Under the pieces are notes generated by a model. It searched no databases, had not been told where the DNA came from, and saw only the letters and a program-made list of their open reading frames with translations. The position numbers and the translations under genes are program-made. A stretch of DNA of 64,000 nt from a virus, in IMG/VR virus record IMGVR_UViG_3300043775_001610, positions 1-64,000 of that record; one strand, given 5' to 3'. The first letter of the stretch is position 1. Every line of letters begins with the position of its first letter. Positions 46,814 to 57,357 of this stretch are shown here, in pieces.

Positions 46814-49800
46814 TGGCTGACGAACAAATCGTAACCAGTATAGTCGCCAAAGCCGACTTGTCTAGCCTTGTGTCTGAAGTACACAGGGCTAGCGCTAGTC
46901 TACAACAATTACAAAGAGAGCTTCTTTCTTCAAACAGAGCAATAGCTGCTTCAACAAAGTTAGCAAATAACTTATTTAGAGATACACTGACTGGTAGTGG
47001 ACAATACTCCAGCCACTTTGTAAACCTTAATTCTGATGTAGATAAGTTTGGTAAAAACTTAGACGCTGGTAGATTAAAACTTAAAAACTATTTTTCAACA
47101 TTTAGAGAGCATGCTACAACACAAAAGGGCATGATCAGGGAGCTTGCCAAAGAGCAGGTAATGCTTCAGAATGCAGTACTTCAACCATTGGGTAGAAATG
47201 CTCAAGGTTTAATGCAGTACAATGTTATGATTCCTAGAGGTTTAGATGCTGTAAGAAATAGCGCACAACTAGCTCGAATGGAAATGCAGATAATGAATCG
47301 TGCATTGTCTGAAGGAGCAGGATCTTTAATTAACTGGGGTAAGAATACTCAGTGGGCAGGTAGACAGCTAACAGTTGGATTAACCGTTCCACTTACAATG
47401 TTTGGAGCGGCAGCTGGTAAAGCATTTAGAGAAGCAGATGCTGAATTAGTAAGATTAACAAAGGTTTACGGAGGACTAGCATCAACATCTGCACAAGATC
47501 TCAAAGCAATTAGAGAAGAAGTTGTGCAAACAGCAAAGTCTTTATCCCAAACAATGGGAGCCTCATTTAAAGATACAATTGCATTGGGTGCTGATATTGC
47601 AGCGACTGGAAAGATGGGCAACGATCTTTTAGAGTCAATTTCAGAAACTACTAGACTTTCTATTTTGGGTGAAGTTGACAGACAAGATGCTATGAAAGCA
47701 ACTCTATCAATTCAAACAGCATTTAAACAGAATACAGAAGAGCTTACAGAATCAATTAACTTTTTAAACGCAGTTGAAAACCAGACATCAACTACACTTG
47801 CGGATTTAGTAGAAGCAATTCCAAAAGCAGGTCCAGTAATTCAGCAACTAGGCGGAGATGTCAAAGACTTAGCTCTTTATTTGACAGCAATGCGAGAAGG
47901 TGGAATTAATGCATCAGAAGGTGCTAACGCATTAAAGTCTGGACTTGCATCTCTTATAAACCCAACAAAACAAACTGTCGGTATGATGTCAGACTTTGGC
48001 ATAGATGTTATGGGTATGGTTGCAAAAAATACTGGAGACACAACAGGCTTATTAACAGACTTACAAAAAGCTTTAGACAGCCTTGACCCGTTAAGCAAAG
48101 CAAGGGCAATGGAGCAAATGTTTGGAAAGTTTCAGTTTGCAAGAATGAGCGCCTTGCTTAATAACCTAGGCAAAGAAGGTAGCCAGACACTTCAGGTTAT
48201 GGAATTGATGAAAGCAAGCACTTCAGATTTAGCAGGAATTGCTGAGCGAGAATTAGGAATGATAACGGAATCCGCTTCTGGAAAATATAGAAGAGCTATG
48301 GAATCCCTAAAAGCATCTCTGGCAGATATTGGAGAAGATTTCCTACCAGTTGCAACAAAGCTTGTAAATGCAGCAGCAAAGATATTAGACTTCTTTAGTA
48401 ATTTACCATCCCCAATTAAAAAAGCAGTTACTTTCTTAGCAGGATTTACCGCATTAGTTGGACCACTTATTATGTTAACTGGTGTTCTTGCTAACTTCTT
48501 TGGATACATAACTAAGGGTATTGTTCAACTAAGAGCATTCTTTATGAAAGCTAATGGATGGAAGATGCTTACTCCAGAAATTATTGCCGCTCAAAAAGCA
48601 GCAGAAATGGTGGAGAACGCATTTTATTCAGATGCAGCAGCAGCTCAAGTTCTTCACAATGCATTACAAAAACTTGTTTTAGATTATCAAAATTTGCAAG
48701 CAGCTTCGATGAAAAATGCTGTTCCTGTAAACCCAGGAGTAAGTACAGTTGGCGGTGCACCAGTAATGGTTGCTGGAAGAAGAGTTGTTGACCCTAATGA
48801 TCCTTATGTAGGAGATGTTAACACTAGAGCAATGTCTCACATTAACCCTAGAGATCCTAATAATCCTGCAACAATATTTGGTGGTGTTCCTGGCGCAGTT
48901 CCAGTTAACAGAGGAATATCAAGAACCCCTCAAGTATACATGCATGATAGACTTCCAAATATTGAAGGACTAACAAGTATAAAAGGAATATCGACAGGAA
49001 TTGTTCCAGGAGAAGCAGCTAAATTTCACGCATTGATGGCAACACTTGGTATGCAAACCAAGCAAGAGGTTGCGGAATTAAAGAAAACAATTGCTATGGG
49101 TGGAACAGTAAGCAGAGAGCTACTAGACACATTTGATGACATATTGCCAATAACTCAAAGATTTGCAGATAGTGCAGCAACACAAGCAGCAGTAATTGTG
49201 CAGCAAATGAGAAATGCAGAAATAACAGTTGAGCAGGCAAAGGCAAGAATCTTAGCACTCAATGCACAAATAGAGGCAGACATGGGTACAGCGGTAAGCA
49301 TGTATGCTGCAGGCCGAGGAAGAACGCTAGATTTAACAAGAGCTCCGATGATGGATCAACCAGTTGTTGATGCAAATGGTCAGTTTACACTAAGAGATCT
49401 TTATAAGAAAAAAGCAAATGCTTCTGTGATGGAAGAGTTTGGAAGACTTCGTGGAGTAAGAACATTCGGCGCACCATATAGTATTCAAACAACAAGAATG
49501 CCTAGATTTAATACTGGAGGAGACGTAGAGTCGTTTGGCCCAAATAAAACTATGGTGTCTGGTCCATCTTCAATTAACTATGACGATAGGTTGGGAGAGG
49601 TCCCTCTCGGTGGATATGTTTTAAATCAGCAGGCTTCCATGGATCCAGCAAATGCTGATTTGGTTGCTATGGCTCCATCTACTTATTTGAATAATGGTGG
49701 AAGCATTACCGCAGCTCTTACCCCACGGGAGGTTGTCTTTGGTCCACAAATTCAAAGAATGCCTGAGCTTTATGCAGCCGTAGATGCAGCAAATAGTGGA

Positions 49801-52800
49801 TATAATTTCGGCGGGCAGATTATGGCTGGTATTACTGGATATGGAAAGAAAACATCTAATACTCCAGGAAGCAAAATGGATGAAAGACTGTTTAAAAAAC
49901 AGTACAAGGAATATTTAAGATTTATTAATAACCCACGATATGAAGATGACATGAGAGTAAGAATGATCATGTTGGACGCAGCAGAACTATCTTATACAGC
50001 AAAGATGCCTATGGATCAAGCTATAAAGACAGCAACATCTAATTTTGATTCTGCTAAAATACAATCTGGTGGATCTGATGAGAAATTTGTAAAGATAAGA
50101 ATTAAACAGGTACAAGATTTAGAAAAAAAGCATAAAGAGCTAAAAGTTAAAAATGCTAGAACTGCCGACACAAGCAGTAGCAAGGCTCTTAACTATAATT
50201 TAAACAAGGTCAGAGATGCAATGCTGGCTGACAAAAGCTTTGCTGCCGTCCATGATTTAATAAAAGATGTTTCCCCAACAACATTTAAAAATCGTAAAGG
50301 AATGCCAATCATCCAAGGATTGCATGATAGAGCACACTTTAGGCGTCGAGGTACACTTGGTTATATGACCAGCGGATACATGGGTCTTGCTGCAGTTATG
50401 CCTTCAGGAATAAATAATATAATGAGCAGGCTTGAAACTCTAGGACTATCAAGAGATGTTTTAAATTTAAATGCAGCAGATGCAAGAGAAAATTTTGCAT
50501 TAGCTTTAAAGAAAACAGGTATGGATAAGTTTGCAACAGTAGACGATCTTTATGCAGCAGTTATGGACGACGGTAAGTTTAAGACCAAGGCGCAAATAGA
50601 GTCTGGTAATGTTGTAAGAGCAAATAGAAAGCAGAGAGATTCTTGGAGCATGTTCTTACGAGCTGCAGCAACAAGACAGAAATGGATTCCAGGAAGACCA
50701 CCTAGACTTGTACCAGCTGGATACAACCTTGGCGGAATGATTCCAGGAGGGGCTATATCTAGAAATAGATTAAACTACGGCAACATCGCTCCGCTGCTTA
50801 GGTTATTAACACCAAGTCAACAGCTAAAGGTTTTAGGTCATGCCCGTGCAATGTCTTTTACAGGACGTTCTCCATACCCAAATACATCATATAGCCACAT
50901 AATATCGCCAAGCACAGGTCGTAGTTTCCCTGTACCTGGAGTTGGTGGAGTTTATGATGATGATCAAAAGAACAGAGTGTTTTTTAAAGCGGTTCCAAAT
51001 GAAAAAAGTTTAGTTGCAGAAACTCATGGAACAGCGATAGGAAGAATACTAAAAGTAATTACTCCAGTTCAAACTAGAAAAACAATTCCTAACCCACTAG
51101 ATCCAACTGGAAAATCAAAGTTCCTTGGTGCAGAATCACCTTATGATGAAGGATTTATTAATCCTAATACATCTATACCTGGAAAATTTAGTCAAGATGA
51201 AGTTTTAGATCAGCTTATTACATCTCTTATTTTTGGAAATAAAGATTTATCAAGAGCAAATGTTCATGGAAGACGACTAGCCGATGTTGGAAATGGAGGA
51301 GTATTAGCTAAGGCATCTATGAATGATGACTATGCAAAAACAATGCCTTCTATGGAAGAGATGGCAATGATCAATTTGCTGCAAGTTCGTGGAGGGGCTA
51401 GAAAAGATTTTGCTCATGACACCGCTCCTATTATTGCACAAATGACTCCAAAGCAGTATGGGGATGCCATAAGAGAAAAAATGAAAGCGGCTTATCCAGA
51501 ACTAAAGAAATATATACTTGCTATTCCTAAAAAAGAAAGAAAGCCTTACTTAGCTATGCTTGAAAGGTTTGAAACTGGCATGGATGTCGATTGGGCCAAA
51601 TATCATTCTATGCATGCTAATCCTAAATTTAATGCTGGAGGACCAGTTGGTGGAGGTCCAGTTCAAAGAAACAGATATGCTTATGGACGCAAAAAAGATG
51701 GATCAAGAAGACTAGGTAACCCAGCTGCAAGAGCAGCGCAAGAAAGAGCAAGAGCAGAGAGATCTGCAGCTTATAACCCAAGCAGCGGATCTTCATATAC
51801 AGCGACTGGAAATCCTCAGATGCAGGTAGCACGTGTTCCGTTTGTTGGAGGAACTGGAGTTCGTGGTAATGCTTACACTGGAGTTCCTACTGAATCTATG
51901 GCCAGAACAGTTGGTGTGATGAGACTTGCACAATTCCCTCATATGAATATGCCAACAATGCCAATGAATATTCCAGGAATAGGTAACACGTCAGCAATAA
52001 CAGCAGCATTTGCATCAATGGGAAATTCAATTAAAAGAGATTCAATGCAATTAGCAAAAGCTATAAAATTTAATGCACAATATATCTCTATGTCAACTAA
52101 AGAAAGTGCAATGTCTATTGTTAATAGAACAAAGTCTGCAGCAAATACAGTAATGACTTATACAAAAGCTATATCAAGTCAAGTTCTGGCTTCATCAAAA
52201 GCACAAGTTTCAAGACTTAAATCAGCTGGTTCAAGGTTTTATAATTCAATTGTAGCTGAGCAAAATGCTTACGCAGCAACAAGATATCCAGTTGGACAAG
52301 CCCCACCACAAGGATTTTTTGGCCCAGGCTATGTTGGTAAATATAAAGATTTAGGTGAGGGGCTACAGTCTAGAAAAGTAGGAAGCCTAGGTTTTAGAAG
52401 AACAGAGTATCTAGTTAATGGCGTAAGCATGACTGCAAAGCAGGCAAAAGCAGAGGGAGTTAGAATACCTCAAAGAGCCAATGGAATGAGCGTGGGTGCT
52501 CAAATGGGAATTGGTATGGCTGGATCAATGGGTGGCATGGCATTGATGCAACAAGAAAAGGTAAAGGTTTTTGGAACAGAGATGTCTGGAATGACTGCTG
52601 GAATGGGATTAATGGCTGCTACATCAATAATTCCAATGCTCCCTTTGGCAAAAATGCTTGCTGGAATTAAAGCTGGTGCAGCTTCAGCTAAAGCTGCAAT
52701 ACAGGGATTCTCAATGACAATGAAAGGCCTAAGAGCAGGAATTGCTTTACTAGCCAGATTTGCAAAAGGCTTTGGCCCAATTGGAATAGCTATAACAATA

Positions 52801-55800
52801 GCAACAGCAGGATTTAAAATTTATAAGGCAATTCAAGATGACTGGCAAGATGCCAGAATGGGTCTTTCAATGACTGCAAAAGCTGCAGAACAGGCAGGAG
52901 TGAAATACTTTAACTTGCAAGAAACAATGCAAGGCTATCTAGATAAGCAAAAAGCTGTAGCAGTTGCAGCTAAAGCATCACAATTTAATTCAATAGGAAT
53001 GCCTGGACTTCCTAAATCTGTAGAAGATGTAAAAAAGGCTAAAGAAGAAGGAAAGGCCTTAAAAGAAGTTATTGAGTCTATTAATAGATCAACTAGTACA
53101 GAAGAAACAAAGAGACTTCTATCAACTCAAAAGGCTCAATATATTGCAGGCGGAATGAGTGTTGAAGAAGCAAACAGAAAGCTATATGGGGCATTGCTTA
53201 ATAGTAATAAGGCTATGCAGGCATATGACATTCTAGGAAACAGTGCATTTGGAAAAATTGTAGACAAAGCAACGGCTGCAGAGTATGCTGTTGGAAACTT
53301 GATAAACACATTAAACAAAGGCTCAGGAACAGCTGATTGGTATAAAGAGGTTGCTGTAGGATTTGAAGGATTGATAAATACTTTCCAGGCAGCAACATCA
53401 AGCTTAATTGGAACAAAAGATGCAATGGGAAATGTTATAGATGATTATAAGGCTTATGACATGGTCATGTCTAGTTCAGAAAAAATGTATCCAGGGTTTA
53501 CTGCCCCAATTGGTGAAGAGGCATATGATAACCTTAGCAAGACAAACAAGCTGTTGGCTGGAATTGTAACTAAATCAGATAGCGTAAAAAGTATATTAGC
53601 AAAATGGAGTTTATTTACATCTGGAGTTAGTTATGATTTAAGTAAGATTGGTCCAGAGTTGGCAATTCAGTTAGCTGGATTTTCTGAAGCAGTTGGATCA
53701 GGAATTACTCAATTAACTAAGGCAGGTGGAGACGCTACTACTTTTGGAAAAGTTGGGTCTGCTTTAGAAAAATTGAAAAAGCAAGTAAATGCTGTTAGCG
53801 CCGCTTCTCAAAGGGCTGCAGCTGCAGCTCAAAGAAGCGCACAAGAAGAATTAAAGCTGCTTGATAAAAAACTTAAAGCTATTGATGATGAAAAAAATAA
53901 AAAACTAGAATCTTTAAGAGCAACTCAAGAGGCATCAAATTACGCATTAGAGTTACAGAAACTTCAGATTGAGTATGCTGATGCTGTTTCTCGTGGAGAT
54001 ATGGCAGCAGCAAATCGTGCCCAATTAGAAATAGACCAGCTTACTTTAAACAGACAGTCAGAACTTGCTCAAAAAGCAATTGAAGATGCAGCAAATAGGG
54101 CAAAAGCTCCTATAGAAAAATCTAAAAATGCTATACAAGATAAAGCTGACAGAGATAATAACGCTAATCAAAATGCTACAGATAATGCAGCACAAGCGGC
54201 AGAAGTTTCTGAAAAGCTAGTTGGCTTCCAGCAATCATATAATGAGTTAATTGAGCGTGGAATAAAGGCAAAGCTTATGCCAGACCCAGAAAGAATAAGA
54301 GAAGAAAAGAAAGTGCAGGAAGGTCTCCTTGCACTAGCCAAAGAACTTCAGACAGCTGGAACTGGAAACACAGCACTTGCTAAAGCAGTTCGTGAAGGAT
54401 TCCAAAAATTAAAACTATTTGATAAAGATGGAAATCCTGTAAGCCTTACAACAAAAGCGCCAGCAACAACTGGATCTGGAATGCCAAAAATTGGTCCAGA
54501 TGGAAAAGTTGTAACTCCATCTCCAATAATAAACCCAGATCTTCTTAAGCAATTTAGTAAAGATATGTTGGCAGTATCTGATATTGCAGAAAAAATAACT
54601 GGTGGTAAAACTAACTTAGATAGACTTAGAGTAGATTTGCTTCAAGCTTTAGGAGTTAATCCAGACAAATTATCAAAGACTGGTGTTGCTGGAAAAACTA
54701 CTGGAACAGGTTTGCCAGGAGATCCTAAAAAATATTTTGATTCATCTGGCAGAGAGATATCAGAAAAAGAATATAAGAGTCTACCAGTAGGAGCACCTAA
54801 AGGCGCAAATGGTGTATCTGGAGAAACTTATATAGTCCCTATAAAAGGTCTAAGCAATAGAGAGTTTACAGGATATCCCGATGTTAGCTTAAAATTTGCT
54901 AAAGCAAATGGTGGCAAACTTACTTTCCAGGATACAAACGGATACATTTACTATTCAAATGGTAAAGTTACGAAGGATGGAAAAACAGTTGGCGCATGGC
55001 TTGCTGCTCTACCAGGTGGAAACGGAAGATTAAAGTCTTACCATGAAGGCGGAAAAGTATTTGGCGAAGGAACTGCAACATCAGATTCTATTCCAGCAAT
55101 GCTTTCGGATGGAGAATATGTATTTAGTGCAAAGGCTGTAGACGCTGCTGGCGGACCAGATGTTGTTGACAACTGGCACAAAGCACTTAGAAGAGCAGAT
55201 GGCGGACCAATTTATCCTTTAGGTAAAAAACCAAAGTCTGCATACAACTCTAAGAATCAACCTACTGGAAGTCCTTACGGAAGATACTGGGGAGAATTAG
55301 AAAGACTATATCAAAGCTCACCAATCGGTTTTGATAAAAATGGAAAGCCTATATTTAATAATGCTGGAAAAGATCCATGGGGCGGAGTAGAGATACCAGG
55401 ACTTCCATTTAGTGGCAAGGTAGGACAATTCTCAGATTACTGGCATCAGCTAGCAGAGCAACCAAGAAAGTATAGCGGTCCTGGAATGGGTCTTGACAAG
55501 GATCCAATGCGTTACGCAGGCTCTGGAGCTTCTATGGGAGGCATTGGAAACGGTGCTTACGGAGTTGGTCCACTTATGTTCCACGCAGGTGGGGCAGTCG
55601 GTCATAAGCATGATGTAAATCCAATTACAAAGGCATTTAGGTTCTTTAAGAATGCAATGAATAATGGAACAAATCCAGCATCATCAATGATTATGGATAT
55701 TATAAATCAGGCAGGGTACTTAGGGCAAACTGGCCTAAGCAGCCTGACAAAGGGCATAGTTCCTAAGCCTACTAAAGTCCAAGATAAGGATTTCCAAGAG

Positions 55801-57357
55801 TTTACAGGAATACCTTCAATATATAGATCTGTCACTAATAAAACAGATGAGGGCCCAGTTGGACAAGTTGATCCTACTGCTGGAAAGATTGTAGATTACG
55901 CTGGGGCATTAACATTTTTAACTCCGTGGCGTTCATCTAGTCGTATGGCTGCAAATGCCGCAGCTTCTGCAGCACTACCAGCAGCTCCACCATTATCACC
56001 AATCGAAATGTTCAGAGGACAGTTTGATAGTTTTGATGTAAGTGGGTTACCAAAAGGCACTATGAGCACAGGACCAAGAGTAAAACCTTGGGAATATGAA
56101 ACATACAAAAAAATACTTGCAAGACATTATTTAGCGAAAAAACCAGACCCAAGAACATTGACTCAACACGAAGTCGCAGTTCTTGCACACCAGAAGGTTC
56201 CTGGCTTTGAAGGGTTAAGGGTTCATGACGAATACACTGCAGAGTCAATTGCCGACAGCTTAAAGTTAAGAGCTACCTTTAATTACACTTCTCCATTGAC
56301 GAAATCGGTATCCACAGTAGAAGAGCTTTTAAGCAAGTCTTTATTTCATGGTGGAAACCTACCAACGGTAGATGGAAAAATTGATTTAAAAAATAGAACT
56401 GGATTAAACAGCTGGTACGGCGGTCAGATGTTTGCCGCAGAAGATTACAAGCAGGCCTTAGCATACCTTATGAGATCTCCAGAGAATACAGTCTATTCTG
56501 TTACATCTGCATTAAAGAAAGAAGATGTAATAGACCTTAGACATAATGCAAACACGCTAGCTTCACAGCAGCCTTATGTATTTGCAAAATTACTAAGAGA
56601 CATAGAGTCTGGTAAAATTGCACTTCAAGACCATCAGTCAAAGGACTATGTTATACAAATGTTGATAGGTCAAGAGGGTGGAAGATATCCACGTGCTGCA
56701 GGCTCTGGAGCACTTAGAGATAGAATTTTCCAAAGATACTTCCAAGACATTTCTCCATGGTTAGCAGAAAACGGAATAAAGGCAATTATTCATAGAAATG
56801 GAACAAGAGTTGCTATCCCAGAAATAGGAAAATCCGTAGCAGATAACCCAACTAAGGTGCAAGATTTTAGCGAGCTAGGTACCGATGCAATAGCCTACAC
56901 CACGGTAGAAAATTCAATTGCACAAATACAAAAGCATACTATAACTGGCCAAATGGTTAAGGATCTTATTGAAAAAATGGGCAAGGGACAACTACCCTCC
57001 TCACTTGAGTCACAAATACTTGCAATGCTTAGAAATCCTACATTAGTACCTCATAAAGCATTAGGTGGATTAATTAAATCAACAGGAATGAGACTACCTA
57101 AATTTGAGGCGGGAATCAATATGGTTCCACAAGACATGCTAGCGTTAATTCATAAAAATGAAGCTGTGATCCCAGCCAATATGAATCCATTTAATCCAAA
57201 TGCTAAATCTTCAGCAGTAGCATCAGGATCAGTATATAATATTAATGTAGAGCTAAATGGAACTACAGTAACAGCAAAAGACGTTGCAATGGAAATACAT
57301 AGAGAAATGAGAATTAAAGAAATGGCATCTGGAGTAAATAGAAAGGTTGGTGGGTGA
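46813..57357 (+). CDS. giant tape measure protein with embedded domains, 3514 aa
   Basis: GTG 46813 overlaps the chaperone stop. Residues about 160-560 form a TP901-type tape-measure core (WAGRQLTVGLTVPLTMFGAA, AMEQMFGKFQFARMSALLNN), ending in a hydrophobic segment around 536-572. Another hydrophobic stretch covers about 1890-2006, and a coiled coil covers 2330-2450. Residues about 1140-1600 include a kinase-like region (K1392, E1403, D1478, N1483, D1491). Residues about 3120-3400 include a possible ADP-ribosyltransferase-like fold (H3179, Y3202). Gly-rich GGxV..SDSIPAMLSDGEYV modules recur near 900-990 and 2750-2800. It sets tail length and is injected or ejected ahead of DNA. Confidence 0.9.
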   Translation: MADEQIVTSIVAKADLSSLVSEVHRASASLQQLQRELLSSNRAIAASTKLANNLFRDTLTGSGQYSSHFVNLNSDVDKFGKNLDAGRLKLKNYFSTFREHATTQKGMIRELAKEQVMLQNAVLQPLGRNAQGLMQYNVMIPRGLDAVRNSAQLARMEMQIMNRALSEGAGSLINWGKNTQWAGRQLTVGLTVPLTMFGAAAGKAFREADAELVRLTKVYGGLASTSAQDLKAIREEVVQTAKSLSQTMGASFKDTIALGADIAATGKMGNDLLESISETTRLSILGEVDRQDAMKATLSIQTAFKQNTEELTESINFLNAVENQTSTTLADLVEAIPKAGPVIQQLGGDVKDLALYLTAMREGGINASEGANALKSGLASLINPTKQTVGMMSDFGIDVMGMVAKNTGDTTGLLTDLQKALDSLDPLSKARAMEQMFGKFQFARMSALLNNLGKEGSQTLQVMELMKASTSDLAGIAERELGMITESASGKYRRAMESLKASLADIGEDFLPVATKLVNAAAKILDFFSNLPSPIKKAVTFLAGFTALVGPLIMLTGVLANFFGYITKGIVQLRAFFMKANGWKMLTPEIIAAQKAAEMVENAFYSDAAAAQVLHNALQKLVLDYQNLQAASMKNAVPVNPGVSTVGGAPVMVAGRRVVDPNDPYVGDVNTRAMSHINPRDPNNPATIFGGVPGAVPVNRGISRTPQVYMHDRLPNIEGLTSIKGISTGIVPGEAAKFHALMATLGMQTKQEVAELKKTIAMGGTVSRELLDTFDDILPITQRFADSAATQAAVIVQQMRNAEITVEQAKARILALNAQIEADMGTAVSMYAAGRGRTLDLTRAPMMDQPVVDANGQFTLRDLYKKKANASVMEEFGRLRGVRTFGAPYSIQTTRMPRFNTGGDVESFGPNKTMVSGPSSINYDDRLGEVPLGGYVLNQQASMDPANADLVAMAPSTYLNNGGSITAALTPREVVFGPQIQRMPELYAAVDAANSGYNFGGQIMAGITGYGKKTSNTPGSKMDERLFKKQYKEYLRFINNPRYEDDMRVRMIMLDAAELSYTAKMPMDQAIKTATSNFDSAKIQSGGSDEKFVKIRIKQVQDLEKKHKELKVKNARTADTSSSKALNYNLNKVRDAMLADKSFAAVHDLIKDVSPTTFKNRKGMPIIQGLHDRAHFRRRGTLGYMTSGYMGLAAVMPSGINNIMSRLETLGLSRDVLNLNAADARENFALALKKTGMDKFATVDDLYAAVMDDGKFKTKAQIESGNVVRANRKQRDSWSMFLRAAATRQKWIPGRPPRLVPAGYNLGGMIPGGAISRNRLNYGNIAPLLRLLTPSQQLKVLGHARAMSFTGRSPYPNTSYSHIISPSTGRSFPVPGVGGVYDDDQKNRVFFKAVPNEKSLVAETHGTAIGRILKVITPVQTRKTIPNPLDPTGKSKFLGAESPYDEGFINPNTSIPGKFSQDEVLDQLITSLIFGNKDLSRANVHGRRLADVGNGGVLAKASMNDDYAKTMPSMEEMAMINLLQVRGGARKDFAHDTAPIIAQMTPKQYGDAIREKMKAAYPELKKYILAIPKKERKPYLAMLERFETGMDVDWAKYHSMHANPKFNAGGPVGGGPVQRNRYAYGRKKDGSRRLGNPAARAAQERARAERSAAYNPSSGSSYTATGNPQMQVARVPFVGGTGVRGNAYTGVPTESMARTVGVMRLAQFPHMNMPTMPMNIPGIGNTSAITAAFASMGNSIKRDSMQLAKAIKFNAQYISMSTKESAMSIVNRTKSAANTVMTYTKAISSQVLASSKAQVSRLKSAGSRFYNSIVAEQNAYAATRYPVGQAPPQGFFGPGYVGKYKDLGEGLQSRKVGSLGFRRTEYLVNGVSMTAKQAKAEGVRIPQRANGMSVGAQMGIGMAGSMGGMALMQQEKVKVFGTEMSGMTAGMGLMAATSIIPMLPLAKMLAGIKAGAASAKAAIQGFSMTMKGLRAGIALLARFAKGFGPIGIAITIATAGFKIYKAIQDDWQDARMGLSMTAKAAEQAGVKYFNLQETMQGYLDKQKAVAVAAKASQFNSIGMPGLPKSVEDVKKAKEEGKALKEVIESINRSTSTEETKRLLSTQKAQYIAGGMSVEEANRKLYGALLNSNKAMQAYDILGNSAFGKIVDKATAAEYAVGNLINTLNKGSGTADWYKEVAVGFEGLINTFQAATSSLIGTKDAMGNVIDDYKAYDMVMSSSEKMYPGFTAPIGEEAYDNLSKTNKLLAGIVTKSDSVKSILAKWSLFTSGVSYDLSKIGPELAIQLAGFSEAVGSGITQLTKAGGDATTFGKVGSALEKLKKQVNAVSAASQRAAAAAQRSAQEELKLLDKKLKAIDDEKNKKLESLRATQEASNYALELQKLQIEYADAVSRGDMAAANRAQLEIDQLTLNRQSELAQKAIEDAANRAKAPIEKSKNAIQDKADRDNNANQNATDNAAQAAEVSEKLVGFQQSYNELIERGIKAKLMPDPERIREEKKVQEGLLALAKELQTAGTGNTALAKAVREGFQKLKLFDKDGNPVSLTTKAPATTGSGMPKIGPDGKVVTPSPIINPDLLKQFSKDMLAVSDIAEKITGGKTNLDRLRVDLLQALGVNPDKLSKTGVAGKTTGTGLPGDPKKYFDSSGREISEKEYKSLPVGAPKGANGVSGETYIVPIKGLSNREFTGYPDVSLKFAKANGGKLTFQDTNGYIYYSNGKVTKDGKTVGAWLAALPGGNGRLKSYHEGGKVFGEGTATSDSIPAMLSDGEYVFSAKAVDAAGGPDVVDNWHKALRRADGGPIYPLGKKPKSAYNSKNQPTGSPYGRYWGELERLYQSSPIGFDKNGKPIFNNAGKDPWGGVEIPGLPFSGKVGQFSDYWHQLAEQPRKYSGPGMGLDKDPMRYAGSGASMGGIGNGAYGVGPLMFHAGGAVGHKHDVNPITKAFRFFKNAMNNGTNPASSMIMDIINQAGYLGQTGLSSLTKGIVPKPTKVQDKDFQEFTGIPSIYRSVTNKTDEGPVGQVDPTAGKIVDYAGALTFLTPWRSSSRMAANAAASAALPAAPPLSPIEMFRGQFDSFDVSGLPKGTMSTGPRVKPWEYETYKKILARHYLAKKPDPRTLTQHEVAVLAHQKVPGFEGLRVHDEYTAESIADSLKLRATFNYTSPLTKSVSTVEELLSKSLFHGGNLPTVDGKIDLKNRTGLNSWYGGQMFAAEDYKQALAYLMRSPENTVYSVTSALKKEDVIDLRHNANTLASQQPYVFAKLLRDIESGKIALQDHQSKDYVIQMLIGQEGGRYPRAAGSGALRDRIFQRYFQDISPWLAENGIKAIIHRNGTRVAIPEIGKSVADNPTKVQDFSELGTDAIAYTTVENSIAQIQKHTITGQMVKDLIEKMGKGQLPSSLESQILAMLRNPTLVPHKALGGLIKSTGMRLPKFEAGINMVPQDMLALIHKNEAVIPANMNPFNPNAKSSAVASGSVYNINVELNGTTVTAKDVAMEIHREMRIKEMASGVNRKVGG

